Assembly: GCF_015278315.1 (NCBI RefSeq)
Contig: NZ_JADIJE010000006.1
Location: 62,001 to 126,000, forward strand
Direction of reading: 5' to 3'
Source: Microbacterium ureisolvens
GTDB taxonomy: Bacteria > Actinomycetota > Actinomycetes > Actinomycetales > Microbacteriaceae
Length of the DNA stretch: 64,000 bases
The translations under genes were made by a program, and so were the position numbers. The notes under the pieces are model-generated. The model was not told the DNA's origin and made no database searches. It saw only the letters and a program-made list of their open reading frames with translations. The number at the start of each line of letters is the position of its first letter. The stretch's first letter is position 1. Below, piece by piece: positions 7,869 to 16,998 of the stretch.

Positions 7869-7926
7869 GAGATCCCGCGTGGATCGGCGGCTCACTCGGG
7901 AGCCGGGCCGATCCACGCGGGATCTC
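7869..7926 (-). terminator. Long hairpin ending the riboflavin operon
   Basis: Perfect 20-base arms (7869-7888 and 7907-7926), with a further GGCTC/GAGCC pairing in the loop. It begins 15 bases past the ribH stop and is among the strongest hairpins in the window. Confidence 0.85.
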
Positions 7927-7941
7927 GGGATGTCAGCGGGG

Positions 7942-8439
7942 TCAGGCTCCTGTCGTCACCCGGGCCCGACGGAGTTCGCGCAGCACGAGGGCGGTGCGAA
8001 GCGCCGCGTCGGCAGCCTCGAAGCCCTTGTCCTCCTGCGACCCCTCCAGCCCTGCGCGGGCGATGCCCTGGGCCTCGTCATCGAGCGTCAGCACCCCGAA
8101 GCCGACGGGCTTGCCGGTGTCGAGAGCGACGCGCGTCAGGCCGTCCGTCGCCGCGTTGGAGACGAAGTCGAAGTGGGGCGTGCCGCCGCGGATGATGACG
8201 CCGAGCGCCACGACCGCGTCGGCCCCCGCCTCGAGGGCCGCCTTCGCGACCACCGGGAGCTCGAAGGATCCGGGGACGCGCACCAGGCGCCAGGTCGCGC
8301 CCGACGCGTCGAGCGCTCGTTCGGCGCCGGCGATGAGGCCGTCCGAGATGGTGTCGTGCCAGGTGCCGGCGACGACCACGACGTCCAGTCCCGTGCCGTC
8401 GATCGTCTCGGTGACCTGGGGTGCGCCCTTGCCGCTCAT
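7942..8439 (-). CDS. ribH: 6,7-dimethyl-8-ribityllumazine synthase
   Basis: A 165-residue enzyme that condenses 5-amino-6-ribitylaminouracil with 3,4-dihydroxy-2-butanone 4-phosphate, the penultimate step of riboflavin synthesis. It usually forms 60-mer or pentamer shells. [14 protein letters not shown] and [20 protein letters not shown] are the substrate-binding segments; the His in HFDFV is the catalytic one. The start ATG at 8439 overlaps the ribBA stop (ATGA) and is preceded by GAAGGAG. Last gene of the rib operon. Confidence 0.97.
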   Translation of the reverse strand: MSGKGAPQVTETIDGTGLDVVVVAGTWHDTISDGLIAGAERALDASGATWRLVRVPGSFELPVVAKAALEAGADAVVALGVIIRGGTPHFDFVSNAATDGLTRVALDTGKPVGFGVLTLDDEAQGIARAGLEGSQEDKGFEAADAALRTALVLRELRRARVTTGA

Positions 8440-9710
8440 CGTTCTGCTCCTTCGTGCATCTGGGCCAGCGCATCGGCCAGATCCGCTTCCGCGATGATGT
8501 GGCCCATCCGGTCGCGCTTGGTCTCGAGGTACTGGTGGTTGTTCGGGCCGACTCCGACCAGCAGCGGCACCTGCTCGACGATGTCGAGGCCGAGCTGACG
8601 GAGCTGGTTGACCTTGTCGGTGTTGTTGGTGAGCAGGCGCACCTTCTCCACGCCCAGGTCGCTGAGGATGCCGGCGGCAGCCGCGTAATCCCGCGCGTCG
8701 GCCGGGAGTCCGAGCGCGAGGTTCGCGTCGACGGTGTCCAGGCCCCGCTCCTGCAGCGAGTAGGCGCGCAGCTTGTTGATGAGGCCGATGCCTCGTCCCT
8801 CGTGACCCCGCATGTAGATGACGACGCCGCCGTCCTGCTCGATGGCGTCGAGCGCGGCTTCGAGCTGGGGTCCGCACTCGCACTTGAGCGACCCGAAGGC
8901 CTCGCCGGTCAGGCACTCGGAGTGAACGCGCACGAGCGGCGCGTCCGAGAGCTCACCCGACACGACGGCGATGTGGTCGGTGCCGGTGACGCGGTCCTTG
9001 TAGGCGAGGAAGCGGAAGCTCCCGTGGGACGTCGGCACGTGCGCCTCGGCGCGCAGGCTCACGCGGCGCTTGTGGGCGTTGCGGATCGCGGGGTCGCATG
9101 GCGCGTGCTCGTCGAGGTAGGCGGCGAGCTGCTCGATGGTGATCACCGGGATCTCGTACTCGGCACCCAGCTCCTGGAGCCCGGGCAGCCGCATCATGCT
9201 GCCGTCCTCGGCGACGACCTCGCCGATCACTCCGACCGGGGCGAGGTCGGCGAGCTTCATCAGCTCGACGGCGGCCTCGGTGTGGCCCGCGCGCTCCCGT
9301 ACGCCGCCGTCGACGGCGCGCAGCGGCAGGATGTGGCCGGGGCGGATGACGCTGGCGGGCGTCGACTCGAGGTCGGCGAGCACGTTGAGCGTGTGCGCGC
9401 GGTCGGTGGCGCTGATGCCGGTGGACACGCGGTCGGCGGCATCGACGCTCACGGTGTAGGCCGTGCCGCGCGAGTCCTCGTTGTTCTCGACCATCGGCGG
9501 CAGGTCGAGCCGGTCGGCCCAGTCGGCGGGCATAGGCGCGCACAGGAAGCCGCTCGTCCAGCGGACCGTCCACGCCACCCACTCGGGCGTCGCGAGCTGG
9601 GCCGAGAGGATCACGTCGCCCTCGTTCTCGCGGTTCTCATCGTCGGCGACGATGACGGGCCGGCCGGCGCGCAGCGCCTCGAGGGCCTCGGGGATCGTGG
9701 AAAGGCTCAC
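8436..9710 (-). CDS. ribBA: Bifunctional 3,4-dihydroxy-2-butanone 4-phosphate synthase / GTP cyclohydrolase II
   Basis: A 424-residue fusion supplying both riboflavin precursors. The N-terminal half (about 1-200) is DHBP synthase, with the acidic loop [10 protein letters not shown] and the GHTEAAVEL motif. The C-terminal half is GTP cyclohydrolase II, with the zinc site [28 protein letters not shown] and the [13 protein letters not shown] block. Both catalytic motifs look intact. The GTG at 9710 overlaps the ribE stop by four bases (GTGA). The N-terminal extension of the open frame to 9899 is out of family and was left out. Confidence 0.96.
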   Translation of the reverse strand: MSLSTIPEALEALRAGRPVIVADDENRENEGDVILSAQLATPEWVAWTVRWTSGFLCAPMPADWADRLDLPPMVENNEDSRGTAYTVSVDAADRVSTGISATDRAHTLNVLADLESTPASVIRPGHILPLRAVDGGVRERAGHTEAAVELMKLADLAPVGVIGEVVAEDGSMMRLPGLQELGAEYEIPVITIEQLAAYLDEHAPCDPAIRNAHKRRVSLRAEAHVPTSHGSFRFLAYKDRVTGTDHIAVVSGELSDAPLVRVHSECLTGEAFGSLKCECGPQLEAALDAIEQDGGVVIYMRGHEGRGIGLINKLRAYSLQERGLDTVDANLALGLPADARDYAAAAGILSDLGVEKVRLLTNNTDKVNQLRQLGLDIVEQVPLLVGVGPNNHQYLETKRDRMGHIIAEADLADALAQMHEGAER

Positions 9711-10393
9711 TTCGAGCCTCCTTCCGTCGGTGCGGACGGGTCCGCGGGCAGTACCGATGCGGCCGGAGCCGCGAAAGAGAGCAGCCGCTGCACGTGGCGC
9801 GCGAGGATGTCGGTCTCGAGGTTGACGCGATCGCCGGCGGCTCGGGTGCCCAGCGTCGTGGCGGCGAGCGTCTCGGGGATGAGGGAGACCTCGAACCACG
9901 CTTCGACAGGCTCAGCGACCGAGGAGGCGGACGGCGCCGGGCTGGCGCCGCTCACGGTGAGCGACACGCCGTCGACGGCGATCGAGCCCTTGTCGACCAC
10001 GAGTGGTGCGAGCGCCTCGGGCACCGAGATGCGCAGCACCTGCCACTGCTCGCCGGGGCGCACCTCGAGCACCTCTCCGGTGCCGTCGATGTGGCCCTGC
10101 ACGATGTGCCCGCCGAGTCGCCCGTGCGCCGCGGTCGCGCGCTCGAGGTTCACGCTGCGACCGGGCGCGACGCCTTCCAGCGTCGACATGTCGAGGGTCT
10201 GCTTCATGACGTCGGCGGTGAACCAGTCAGGCCCCTGGTCGACGACGGTGAGGCACACGCCGCTGACCGAGATTGAATCGCCGTGCGCGGCATCCGACAC
10301 GGCCTTCGGCCCATGGACCGTCAGACGCACGCCGTCGCCCGACGGCTCCACGGCGGTGACCTCGCCGACCTCTTCGATGATTCCGGTGAACAT
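9707..10393 (-). CDS. ribE: Riboflavin synthase alpha chain with an in-frame repeat insertion
   Basis: A 228-residue lumazine-binding protein that dismutates two lumazines into riboflavin. It has two repeats, starting at MFTGIIEEVGEV (1-12) and GHIVQGHIDG (95-104), with VNLERA and the second-half equivalents VNLETD. Between SLTVSG and FEVSLIPETL, strands that are adjacent in relatives, there are about 18 extra residues (149-166, including SVAEPVEAW). Their DNA includes the dispersed repeat CTTCGACAGGCTCAG. The C-terminal Ala/Pro tail is also unusual. The start overlaps the ribD stop by one base (TGATG). Confidence 0.95.
   Translation of the reverse strand: MFTGIIEEVGEVTAVEPSGDGVRLTVHGPKAVSDAAHGDSISVSGVCLTVVDQGPDWFTADVMKQTLDMSTLEGVAPGRSVNLERATAAHGRLGGHIVQGHIDGTGEVLEVRPGEQWQVLRISVPEALAPLVVDKGSIAVDGVSLTVSGASPAPSASSVAEPVEAWFEVSLIPETLAATTLGTRAAGDRVNLETDILARHVQRLLSFAAPAASVLPADPSAPTEGGSK
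9900..9915. repeat. Dispersed short repeat inside ribE
   Basis: GCTTCGACAGGCTCAG on the plus strand. The same CTTCGACAGGCTCAG core occurs at 54541-54555 at the start of the second oligopeptide ATPase gene. On the minus strand it is translated as part of AEPVEA in riboflavin synthase. Confidence 0.7.
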
Positions 10394-11487
10394 CACGCGT
10401 CTCCTTCCGACGACGGGGTTCCCACGCGCTCTCTGGTCGCACGCGCCGCGACGGCGGCGGGCGGGGACGTGGGTCGGGCGACGTACAGGACATCGTCGCC
10501 GAGTGGGATGACGGACGCCACGGTCAGCCGCCGCGCCTCGTCGATGGTGGTGACGCCGATGTCCTGAAGCGCCAGTCGGTCGCCGCCGATCAGCACCGGC
10601 GCGACGTAGACGAGCAGCTCGTCGGCGAGGCGTTCGCGCAGGAACGACGCCGCGACGGCGGGCCCTCCCTCGACGAACACGCGCTGGACGCCCCGCCGGC
10701 GCAGGTCTTCGAGGACTGCCGCGAGCCCGCCCGACGCGTCGTCGCCGTCGTATTGGAGAAAAGCGTGGGGGTGCCGGCGCAGCGTCGCGGCCGCGGGCAC
10801 GGCGCGGATGCCGAGGACCACCGGCACGGGCTGATGGGGCAGCAGCGAGCCGTCGTGGGCGCGGGCGGTCAGCGCGGGGTCGTCGGCGAGCACGGTGCCG
10901 GTGCCGGCGACGATGGCGTCGGCCTGTGCGCGGCGACGGTGGACGTCGGCGCGCGCGGCCGGACCGGTGATCCACTGGCTGGTGCCGTCGGCGGCGGCCG
11001 CCCGGCCGTCGAGGCTCTGCGCCCACTTGACGGTGACATGCGGGCGTCCGAGGCGCTGGACGGTCAACCAGGAGTCGAGCAGCGCGGTCGCCTCGTGCTC
11101 GAGCACGCCCGCCTCGACGTCGACGCCCGCGGCACGCAGGCGCTCGGCCCCGCCGGAGGAGTGGTCGCCGGGGTCGGCCGTCGCGTACACGACACGGGCG
11201 ACTCCCGCGGCGATGAGGGCCTCGGAGCAGGGACCCGTGCGACCGGTGTGGTTGCAGGGCTCGAGGGTCACGACGGCCGTCGCGCCGCGCGCGGCACCCG
11301 GGGAGAGCTTCGACAGGGCATCCACCTCGGCATGAGGGGTGCCTGCGCCGCGGTGCCATCCCTCCGCGATCACGTCGCCGTGGCGCGAGAGCAGCACAGC
11401 GCCCACCTGGGGATTCACCCCGCGCGGACCCTGGAGCGCGATCGTGAGCGCCCGACGCATCGCGTCCTGTTCCGCCCTGCTCGCCAT
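10393..11487 (-). CDS. ribD: Bifunctional diaminohydroxyphosphoribosylaminopyrimidine deaminase / reductase
   Basis: A 364-residue fusion for steps two and three of riboflavin synthesis. The N-terminal deaminase (about 1-145) has the zinc motif HAEVDAL and PCNHTGRTGPC. The C-terminal reductase has VTVKWAQSLDGRAAA, a NADPH-binding GTGTVLADDPALTAR block and VFVEGGPAVAASFL. Both catalytic sets are complete. The ATG at 11487 follows GAGGGG. It is the first gene of ribD-ribE-ribBA-ribH, whose genes overlap or abut, and lies 70 bases after the FMN riboswitch. Confidence 0.96.
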   Translation of the reverse strand: MASRAEQDAMRRALTIALQGPRGVNPQVGAVLLSRHGDVIAEGWHRGAGTPHAEVDALSKLSPGAARGATAVVTLEPCNHTGRTGPCSEALIAAGVARVVYATADPGDHSSGGAERLRAAGVDVEAGVLEHEATALLDSWLTVQRLGRPHVTVKWAQSLDGRAAAADGTSQWITGPAARADVHRRRAQADAIVAGTGTVLADDPALTARAHDGSLLPHQPVPVVLGIRAVPAAATLRRHPHAFLQYDGDDASGGLAAVLEDLRRRGVQRVFVEGGPAVAASFLRERLADELLVYVAPVLIGGDRLALQDIGVTTIDEARRLTVASVIPLGDDVLYVARPTSPPAAVAARATRERVGTPSSEGDA

Positions 11488-11557
11488 CCGGCCCCTCGTC
11501 TCGTCGTTCTCGACGCTCCGGGGCAGGGGAAGCGGGCGTCGCGCATGGCGTCGCCTG

Positions 11558-11727
11558 TGTGCTGCCTCCCATCCGGACTAGCGATCCGGCTCCCGCAGGA
11601 ACCTCGTCGCATCACCGTCGGTTCCGGAATTCCACCGGATCGGCCGCGGCGTCACCCTGTTCGGATGCTGAAGCCTTGGCTCGCGGACTGTCACCGCCGG
11701 TTCGGATTCTCACCGACCCCGGAGCAC
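11558..11727 (-). ncRNA. FMN riboswitch (RFN element)
   Basis: Read on the minus strand from about 11727, the conserved core GGTCGGTGAGAATCC, GAACCGGCGGTGACAGTCC, GATCCGGTGGAATTCCGGAA, CCGACGGTGA and CTAGTCCGGATGGGAGGCAG appears in the order and spacing of the RFN aptamer. It lies directly upstream of ribD and should turn off the riboflavin operon when FMN is high. No T-rich terminator follows, so control of translation initiation or a factor-dependent stop is more likely (inference). Confidence 0.95.
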
Positions 11728-11740
11728 GTTGATGCTCACG

Positions 11741-11746
11741 AGTGTA
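11741..11746 (-). promoter_or_regulatory. -10 box for the riboswitch and rib operon
   Basis: Minus-strand TACACT lies about 14 bases before the first conserved riboswitch base, which would place the start of transcription just upstream of the aptamer. No good -35 is visible. Confidence 0.5.
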
Positions 11747-11869
11747 GTCAACGCGGCATCCGTCCATTCATTCCATGTCTTCGCATGAAGTCCGGGTTGC
11801 CCGCGCGCCGGGCGTCGCGCGTCCTCATGTCCGCGCGCCGACGTAGCCTGGGGAGGGGATGGTGAGGCG

Positions 11870-13618
11870 ATGAGCACGGCACATGCGGCGCGCGGATCAG
11901 CGCAGCCGAGGCGGGGATTCGACGAGCTGGCGGCACGGCCGTATGCGGACGTCCTGATCATCGGCGGCGGGATCAACGGGCTGGCGACCTTCCGCGATCT
12001 GGCGCTGCAGGGCGTCGACGTCGCCCTGGTGGAGCGCGACGACTTCGTCAGCGGGGCGTCGGCGGCGTCCTCGCACATGATCCACGGCGGCATCCGCTAC
12101 CTCGAGAACGGCGAATTCCGCCTGGTGCACGAAGCCGTCACCGAACGCAACGCCCTGCTGCGCACCGCGCCTCACTACGTCCGCCCGCTGCAGACCACGA
12201 TCCCGATCTTCTCGACGTTCTCGGGTGTGCTCACCGCCCCGCTCCGTTTCCTCAGGCACGGCGGCGGCAAGCCGCGCGAGCGAGGCGCCGCGCTCATCAA
12301 GATCGGGTTGGTCATCTACGACTCGTTCTCGCGCGGCGGGGGCGTGTTCCGGGGCGGCGCGGTGCCCCGCCACACCTTCCACGGGCGCAAGCGCTCGCTC
12401 GCCCAGCTGCCTGAACTCAACCCCGACGTCAAGTACACCGCGACGTACTGGGACGCATCGCTGCATGATCCGGAGCGGCTCGCCCTGGATGTGCTGCGCG
12501 ACGGCCGGGCGGGCGGCGGCGATCGGGCCCGCGCCGCGAACTACACCGCGGCGGTGGGTGCGCGGGGCGGCCAGACGGTGCTGCGGGATGCCGAGACCGG
12601 CGCCGAGACCGCGTTCGCGGCATCCGTCGTCCTCAACGTGGGCGGCCCGTGGACCGACCTCGTCAATCTGGCACTCGGCGACCCCACGCGCTACATGGGC
12701 GGAACCAAGGGGTCGCACATCGTGCTGGACCACCCGGAGCTGCTGGCGGCGACCGGCGGGCGCGAGCTGTTCTTCGAGAACGAGGACGGCCGCATCGTGC
12801 TGATCTACCCGCTCAAGGGTCGCGTGCTGGTCGGCACGACCGACCTCGAGCACGACTTGGCCGACCCGATCCTGTGCACCGAGAGCGAGGTCGACTACTT
12901 CATCGACCTCATCGGCCAGGTGCTGCCGGCCATCCGCGTCGATCGTGAGCAGATCGTGTTCCGGTTCTCCGGCATCCGGCCCCTCCCCGGGCACGGCGAC
13001 CTCGCCGCGGGGTTCGTCTCACGCGACTATCGCGTGGAGTCCGCGCCCCTCGTGGGCGGCGACACGACGGTTCTCAGCCTGGTGGGCGGCAAGTGGACGA
13101 CGTTCCGCGCCTCGGCCGAGCACCTCGCCGACCGCGCTCTGGCGCTGCTCGCCCATCCCCGGCGCCGCTCGACCAAGGGCATCCCGATCGGGGGAGGCCG
13201 CGGCTATCCGATGACCGAGCGGGCTCGCCAGCAGTGGATCTCCGCGCACGCGGCCGACGTCCCCGCCGCGCGCGTCGCGACGCTGCTCGATCGATACGGC
13301 ACGGTCGCCGGCGAGGTCGTCGACGCGATCGCCGCCGACGACGAGGACGCCCCGCTCGTCCACGCGCCGGGTTACAGCTCGGGAGAGCTGCGGCACCTGG
13401 CCGCAACCGAGTCGGTGGTGCACCTGGACGACCTCCTCCTGCGGCGGACGTCGCTGGCCTTCATCGGCGGAGCAACTCGCGAGGCCGCGACCGAGGTCGC
13501 GGAGGCCGTCGCCCCGGTGCTCGGCTGGGACGCCGCCCGCCTCGCCGTCGAGGTCGACCGGGGGCTGCACCGGGTGCATGCCGCCGACCCGGCCTGGGCG
13601 GAGGCATCCGCCCGCTGA
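11870..13618 (+). CDS. glpD: Aerobic glycerol-3-phosphate dehydrogenase
   Basis: A 582-residue FAD enzyme at the membrane face that oxidises glycerol 3-phosphate to dihydroxyacetone phosphate and passes electrons to quinone. The FAD-binding GGGINGLA (32-39) is followed by SGASAASSHMIHGGIRYLE, typical of GlpD, then GGTKGSHIVLDHPEL, VGTTD and the GIRPLPG block. The C-terminal domain continues to the end with the usual family length. The ATG at 11870 follows GGTGAGG. A TAGCCT box at 11844-11849 may be its promoter. It precedes glpK by 151 bases and together they handle glycerol. Confidence 0.96.
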   Translation: MSTAHAARGSAQPRRGFDELAARPYADVLIIGGGINGLATFRDLALQGVDVALVERDDFVSGASAASSHMIHGGIRYLENGEFRLVHEAVTERNALLRTAPHYVRPLQTTIPIFSTFSGVLTAPLRFLRHGGGKPRERGAALIKIGLVIYDSFSRGGGVFRGGAVPRHTFHGRKRSLAQLPELNPDVKYTATYWDASLHDPERLALDVLRDGRAGGGDRARAANYTAAVGARGGQTVLRDAETGAETAFAASVVLNVGGPWTDLVNLALGDPTRYMGGTKGSHIVLDHPELLAATGGRELFFENEDGRIVLIYPLKGRVLVGTTDLEHDLADPILCTESEVDYFIDLIGQVLPAIRVDREQIVFRFSGIRPLPGHGDLAAGFVSRDYRVESAPLVGGDTTVLSLVGGKWTTFRASAEHLADRALALLAHPRRRSTKGIPIGGGRGYPMTERARQQWISAHAADVPAARVATLLDRYGTVAGEVVDAIAADDEDAPLVHAPGYSSGELRHLAATESVVHLDDLLLRRTSLAFIGGATREAATEVAEAVAPVLGWDAARLAVEVDRGLHRVHAADPAWAEASAR

Positions 13619-13679
13619 CTCGGCTCGGCACACGCGCCCGTCTCGGCGATGTCGAGTCCGGCGGCGGCCGGCCGCGCGA

Positions 13680-13685
13680 TAGCCT
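13680..13685 (+). promoter_or_regulatory. Possible -10 box of glpK
   Basis: TAGCCT, the same hexamer as before glpD, placed so that a transcript would begin near 13692 and include the triple repeat in its leader. Confidence 0.4.
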
Positions 13686-13707
13686 GGCGGGCACCGGATC
13701 GCCGCCG

Positions 13708-13764
13708 CGCGGCGAGGACACCGCCATGCGGCGAGCACAACGCCCCGCGGCGAGGACAAGGAGA
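13708..13764 (+). repeat. Three 19-bp direct repeats before glpK
   Basis: The 13-base core CGCGGCGAGGACA begins at 13708, recurs at 13727 as TGCGGCGAGCACA and again at 13746 as CGCGGCGAGGACA, an exact 19-base period. The third unit runs into the AAGGAG ribosome binding site of glpK. It could be a set of regulator sites or an expanded ribosome-binding region. Confidence 0.7.
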
Positions 13765-13769
13765 CGACG

Positions 13770-15308
13770 TTGTCGCAGCACGTGCTGGCCATCGATCAGG
13801 GCACGACCTCGACCCGCGCCATCGTGTTCGACGGCGCGGGGGCGGTGGTCGCCGTCTCGCAGCGGGAGCACGAGCAGATCTTCCCGCGCGCAGGGTGGGT
13901 CGAGCACGACCCGGTGGAGATCTGGACCAGCGCGGAGTGGGTCATCGCTTCGTGTCTGAGCAGGGCGGGCGTTCGGGCGTCGGATGTCGCCGCCATCGGC
14001 GTGACGAATCAGCGCGAGACCGCGATCGTGTGGGAGAAGCGCACCGGACGACCGGTGTACAACGCGATCGTGTGGCAGGACACGCGCACCCAGCCGCGCA
14101 TCGACGCGCTCGCCGCGGACGGCGGCGCCGACCGCTTCGCCGATGCGACCGGCCTTCCGCTGGCGACGTACTTCTCGGCCTCGAAGGTGGCGTGGATCCT
14201 CGAGAACGTCCCGGGAGCACGAGCGGCCGCCGAAGCCGGCGAGCTGCTGTTCGGCACGCCCGACACGTGGGTGGTCTGGAACCTCACCGGAGGCACCCGC
14301 GGCGGCATCCACGTCACCGACGTCACGAACGCGTCTCGCACGCTCCTCATGGACCTCCGCACGCTGGACTGGTCCGATGACCTGCTGGCCACGTGGGGCA
14401 TCCCGCGCGCGATGATGCCCGAGATCCGCTCCTCGTCGGAGATCGTCGGGCACTCGCAGCTGCCGTCCGTGCTCGACGGCGTGCCGATCGCGGGCATCCT
14501 GGGCGACCAGCAGGCGGCGACCTTCGGCCAGGCGGCCTTCGAGGCCGGCGAGTCCAAGAACACCTACGGCACCGGCAACTTCCTGCTGGTGGGCACGGGC
14601 ACCGAGATCGTGCGCTCCGGAAGCGGCCTCATCACGACGGTCGGCTACCGCATCGGCGACGAACCGGCCCGGTACGCGCTCGAGGGTTCGATCGCGGTGA
14701 CCGGTTCGCTGGTGCAATGGCTGCGCGACAACCTCGGCATCATCCAGCGCTCGGAGGACGTCGAGACGCTCGCCGCGACCGTGGACGACAACGGGGGCGC
14801 CTACTTCGTGCCGGCGTTCTCGGGCCTGTTCGCACCATACTGGCGTCCTGACGCCCGGGGCGCCCTCGTGGGGCTCACGCGCTACGTCAACAAGGGCCAC
14901 ATCGCGCGCGCCGCTCTGGAGTCGACGGCGTTCCAGACGCGCGACGTCATCGACGCCGTGATCGCCGACACCGGCCGCCCGCTCGACGAGCTGCGGGTGG
15001 ACGGCGGCATGACCCACGACGATCTGCTCATGCAGTTCCAGGCCGACATCCTCGGCATCCCCGTGGTGCGCCCGAAGGTCGTCGAGACGACGGCCCTCGG
15101 CGCCGCGTATGCCGCCGGTCTCGCGACCGGGGTGTGGCGCGATCTCGACGAGCTGCGCTCGCACTGGCAGGAGGACATGCGCTTCGAGCCTCGGATGCCG
15201 GAGGACGAGCGCGAGCGCCGTTACCGGCAGTGGCGCAAGGCGGTGTCGAAATCCCTCGACTGGGTCGACGACGACGCCCGCGTCCTCATGGGCACGACGG
15301 GCAGCTGA
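13770..15308 (+). CDS. glpK: Glycerol kinase
   Basis: A 512-residue FGGY-family kinase that phosphorylates glycerol to glycerol 3-phosphate, which GlpD then oxidises. The N-terminal [43 protein letters not shown] and [20 protein letters not shown] are family hallmarks, and the length is normal. The start is TTG at 13770, preceded by AAGGAG at good spacing. No glpF facilitator is in the window. Only three bases separate its stop from that of the convergent glycosylase gene. Confidence 0.97.
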   Translation: MSQHVLAIDQGTTSTRAIVFDGAGAVVAVSQREHEQIFPRAGWVEHDPVEIWTSAEWVIASCLSRAGVRASDVAAIGVTNQRETAIVWEKRTGRPVYNAIVWQDTRTQPRIDALAADGGADRFADATGLPLATYFSASKVAWILENVPGARAAAEAGELLFGTPDTWVVWNLTGGTRGGIHVTDVTNASRTLLMDLRTLDWSDDLLATWGIPRAMMPEIRSSSEIVGHSQLPSVLDGVPIAGILGDQQAATFGQAAFEAGESKNTYGTGNFLLVGTGTEIVRSGSGLITTVGYRIGDEPARYALEGSIAVTGSLVQWLRDNLGIIQRSEDVETLAATVDDNGGAYFVPAFSGLFAPYWRPDARGALVGLTRYVNKGHIARAALESTAFQTRDVIDAVIADTGRPLDELRVDGGMTHDDLLMQFQADILGIPVVRPKVVETTALGAAYAAGLATGVWRDLDELRSHWQEDMRFEPRMPEDERERRYRQWRKAVSKSLDWVDDDARVLMGTTGS

Positions 15309-15311
15309 GCG

Positions 15312-16172
15312 CTACTTGAGCAACCGCGACAGACGGCGATCAGCGAGGATCTTGCCGCCGGTCTGACAGGTCGGGCAGTACTCGAGCGAGTTGTCGGCGA
15401 AGAAGACGCTCCGCACCTTGTCACCGCAGACGGGGCATTTCTCGCCTCGCCGCCCGTGCACCTGCATGCCGCGGCGCTTGGCGTCCTTCAGCTCGGCGGG
15501 CGGCTTGCCGGATGCCTCGGTGACGGCATCCGTCAGCGTCTGGGTCATCGCGTCGTACAGCCGCGTCACGTCGTCGTCGGTCAGCGACGAGGCGAGCGCG
15601 TACGGCGACATCTTCGCCGCGTGCAGGATCTCGTCGGAGTAGGCGTTGCCGACGCCCGCGATGATCATCTGGTCGCGCAGCACGCCCTTGATCTGGGTGC
15701 GGCGGCCCGCGATCAGCGACGCGAACGCGTCCCGGGTGAACGACGGGTCGAGGGGGTCGGGGCCCAGCCGCGCGACGCCCGGCACGTCCGCCGGGTCGCG
15801 CACGACGTAGACGGCCAGCGACTTCTTGGTGCCGGCCTCGGTGAGATCGAAGCCGGCGCCGTCCGACAGGGCGACGCGCAGCGCGATCGGGGTCTTGCCG
15901 GGACGGATGATCGTCGACGGAAGCTCGTCGTACCAGCGCAGCCACCCGGCCTTGGCGAGGTGGAACACGAGGTGCGGGCCGGTGGTGGCGAGGTCGATGA
16001 ACTTGCCGTGGCGCGCGGCACCGGTGATCTCGGCATCCTTCAGCGCCTCGATCGGCGGGTCGTAGGTCTTCAGCGCCGCGATGTTCGCGACGGTCGCGCG
16101 CGTGATGCGCACGCCGGTGAGCCGCTCGCGGAGGAAGTCGACGAGCCCCTGCACCTCGGGCATCTCGGGCAT
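15312..16172 (-). CDS. Fpg/Nei-family DNA glycosylase
   Basis: A 286-residue base-excision repair enzyme. It begins MPEMPEVQ, so that after Met removal the N-terminal Pro and adjacent Glu provide the catalytic pair of the family. A GVGNAYSDEILHAAKMSP helix-two-turn-helix is followed by the zinc finger CPVCG...YCPTC near the C-terminus. The finger is followed by QTGGKILADRRLSRLLK rather than the usual short QR end, so this belongs to a divergent actinobacterial branch, and whether it removes 8-oxoguanine or oxidised pyrimidines is not decided. I chose 16172 because the Pro-2 position requires it. Confidence 0.9.
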   Translation of the reverse strand: MPEMPEVQGLVDFLRERLTGVRITRATVANIAALKTYDPPIEALKDAEITGAARHGKFIDLATTGPHLVFHLAKAGWLRWYDELPSTIIRPGKTPIALRVALSDGAGFDLTEAGTKKSLAVYVVRDPADVPGVARLGPDPLDPSFTRDAFASLIAGRRTQIKGVLRDQMIIAGVGNAYSDEILHAAKMSPYALASSLTDDDVTRLYDAMTQTLTDAVTEASGKPPAELKDAKRRGMQVHGRRGEKCPVCGDKVRSVFFADNSLEYCPTCQTGGKILADRRLSRLLK

Positions 16173-16210
16173 GCGCTCATCCTGCCATGCGGCGGCGACA
16201 CGAGGGCCGT

Positions 16211-16777
16211 TCAGTGCTCGAGCACGCTCCACTGCTGCGGCCGGCGGTCGTCGGTCGCGAGGAGGCCCGCGATCCAGCCGTCGTCACGCCCGCGCGAGCC
16301 GGTGAGGGCCTGCCGCAGCAGTCCCTCGTAGCGGAACCCGAGGGTGCGCGCGAGCTTCGCCGACCCGACGTTGCCCACCACGGCACGCCACTCGATCCGC
16401 GCCAGGCCCAGCCCTTCGGGCGAGAAGCCCCAGTCGACGGCGGCCTCGCCGGCCTCGCGCAGCCGACCGCCGCCGCGGAACCGCGGAGCCATCCAGTAGC
16501 CGATCTCGCCCGCGCCGCGGCCGTCGACGCGATAGAAGCCGAGGGTTCCGACGAGGTGCTCGCCCTCGCGGATCGCCCAGGTCAGATGCTGTCCGGCCTC
16601 CCAGTCGCCGGCCACGCGCTCCACGAAATCGACCGCGTGCTGCCGCTCGTACGGCACGGGCACGGGCGTGTACCGCTGGATGTCGGGATCCTGGCACGCC
16701 TCGTAGATCGCGTCGACGTCGTCCGCGCGCGGCAGCGAGAGCTCGAGGCGGGGCGTGCGGAGGATGACCGGCTCCAT
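16211..16777 (-). CDS. GNAT acetyltransferase (RimJ/RimL type)
   Basis: A 188-residue acetyl-CoA-dependent N-acetyltransferase. It starts VILRTPRLELSLPRADDVDAI, typical of the RimJ/RimL group, and has GTLGFYRVD, GEIGYWMAPRFRGGGRLREA (a modified acetyl-CoA loop, R-G-G-G-R instead of R/Q-x-x-G-x-G/A) and NVGSAKLARTLGFRYEGLLR. The substrate is unknown; ribosomal protein or antibiotic are both possible. It starts 38 bases upstream of the glycosylase on the same strand. Confidence 0.85.
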   Translation of the reverse strand: MEPVILRTPRLELSLPRADDVDAIYEACQDPDIQRYTPVPVPYERQHAVDFVERVAGDWEAGQHLTWAIREGEHLVGTLGFYRVDGRGAGEIGYWMAPRFRGGGRLREAGEAAVDWGFSPEGLGLARIEWRAVVGNVGSAKLARTLGFRYEGLLRQALTGSRGRDDGWIAGLLATDDRRPQQWSVLEH

Positions 16778-16783
16778 CGGCCC

Positions 16784-16789
16784 AGCCTA
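16784..16789 (-). promoter_or_regulatory. -10 box of a probable leaderless transcript
   Basis: Minus-strand TAGGCT followed by 6 bases and the ATG at 16777; no ribosome binding site. Confidence 0.6.
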
Positions 16790-16799
16790 CGGCTGGGTC

Positions 16800-16871
16800 G
16801 CACAACTCAGGCAGGACCCGGCCCGCCGCAGGCTCGAGCCTGAGCTCAGCGGCGGTCAGCCTGAGTTGCGA
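16800..16871. repeat. Palindrome A-left, upstream of DUF559 gene A
   Basis: A 72-base imperfect palindrome. Outer arms CAACTCAGGC (16803-16812) and GCCTGAGTTG (16859-16868), inner arms CCGCCGC/GCGGCGG, and a perfect AGGCTCGAGCCT at the centre. It is clearly related to palindrome A-right, with about three quarters of positions shared and the outer arms identical. Confidence 0.85.
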
Positions 16872-16998
16872 GCGAGTCGGCTCGCGCTGCCGTCGGCCTG
16901 GTTTCGCCCTTCCTCCCCAGACGGCCGTCAGAAGCGGGTTGTCCCCGAACAGCGGCCGGTGGCGCCGTCACAGAATCCGCGGCGAGGACCCTGGGCCG

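Noticed and set aside
9711..9899. N-terminal extension of ribBA
   Set aside because: The extra residues are Arg/Pro/His-rich and overlap ribE in another frame; the GTG at 9710 gives the family's normal start.
13708..13764. CRISPR array
   Set aside because: Only three imperfect 13-base cores with 6-base gaps and no cas genes; spacing is far too short.
16977..16990. A fourth copy of the glpK leader repeat (CGCGGCGAGGAC) before DUF559 gene A
   Set aside because: A 12-base match in GC-rich DNA including a ribosome-binding-like GAGGA is plausible by chance, and there is no tandem copy.
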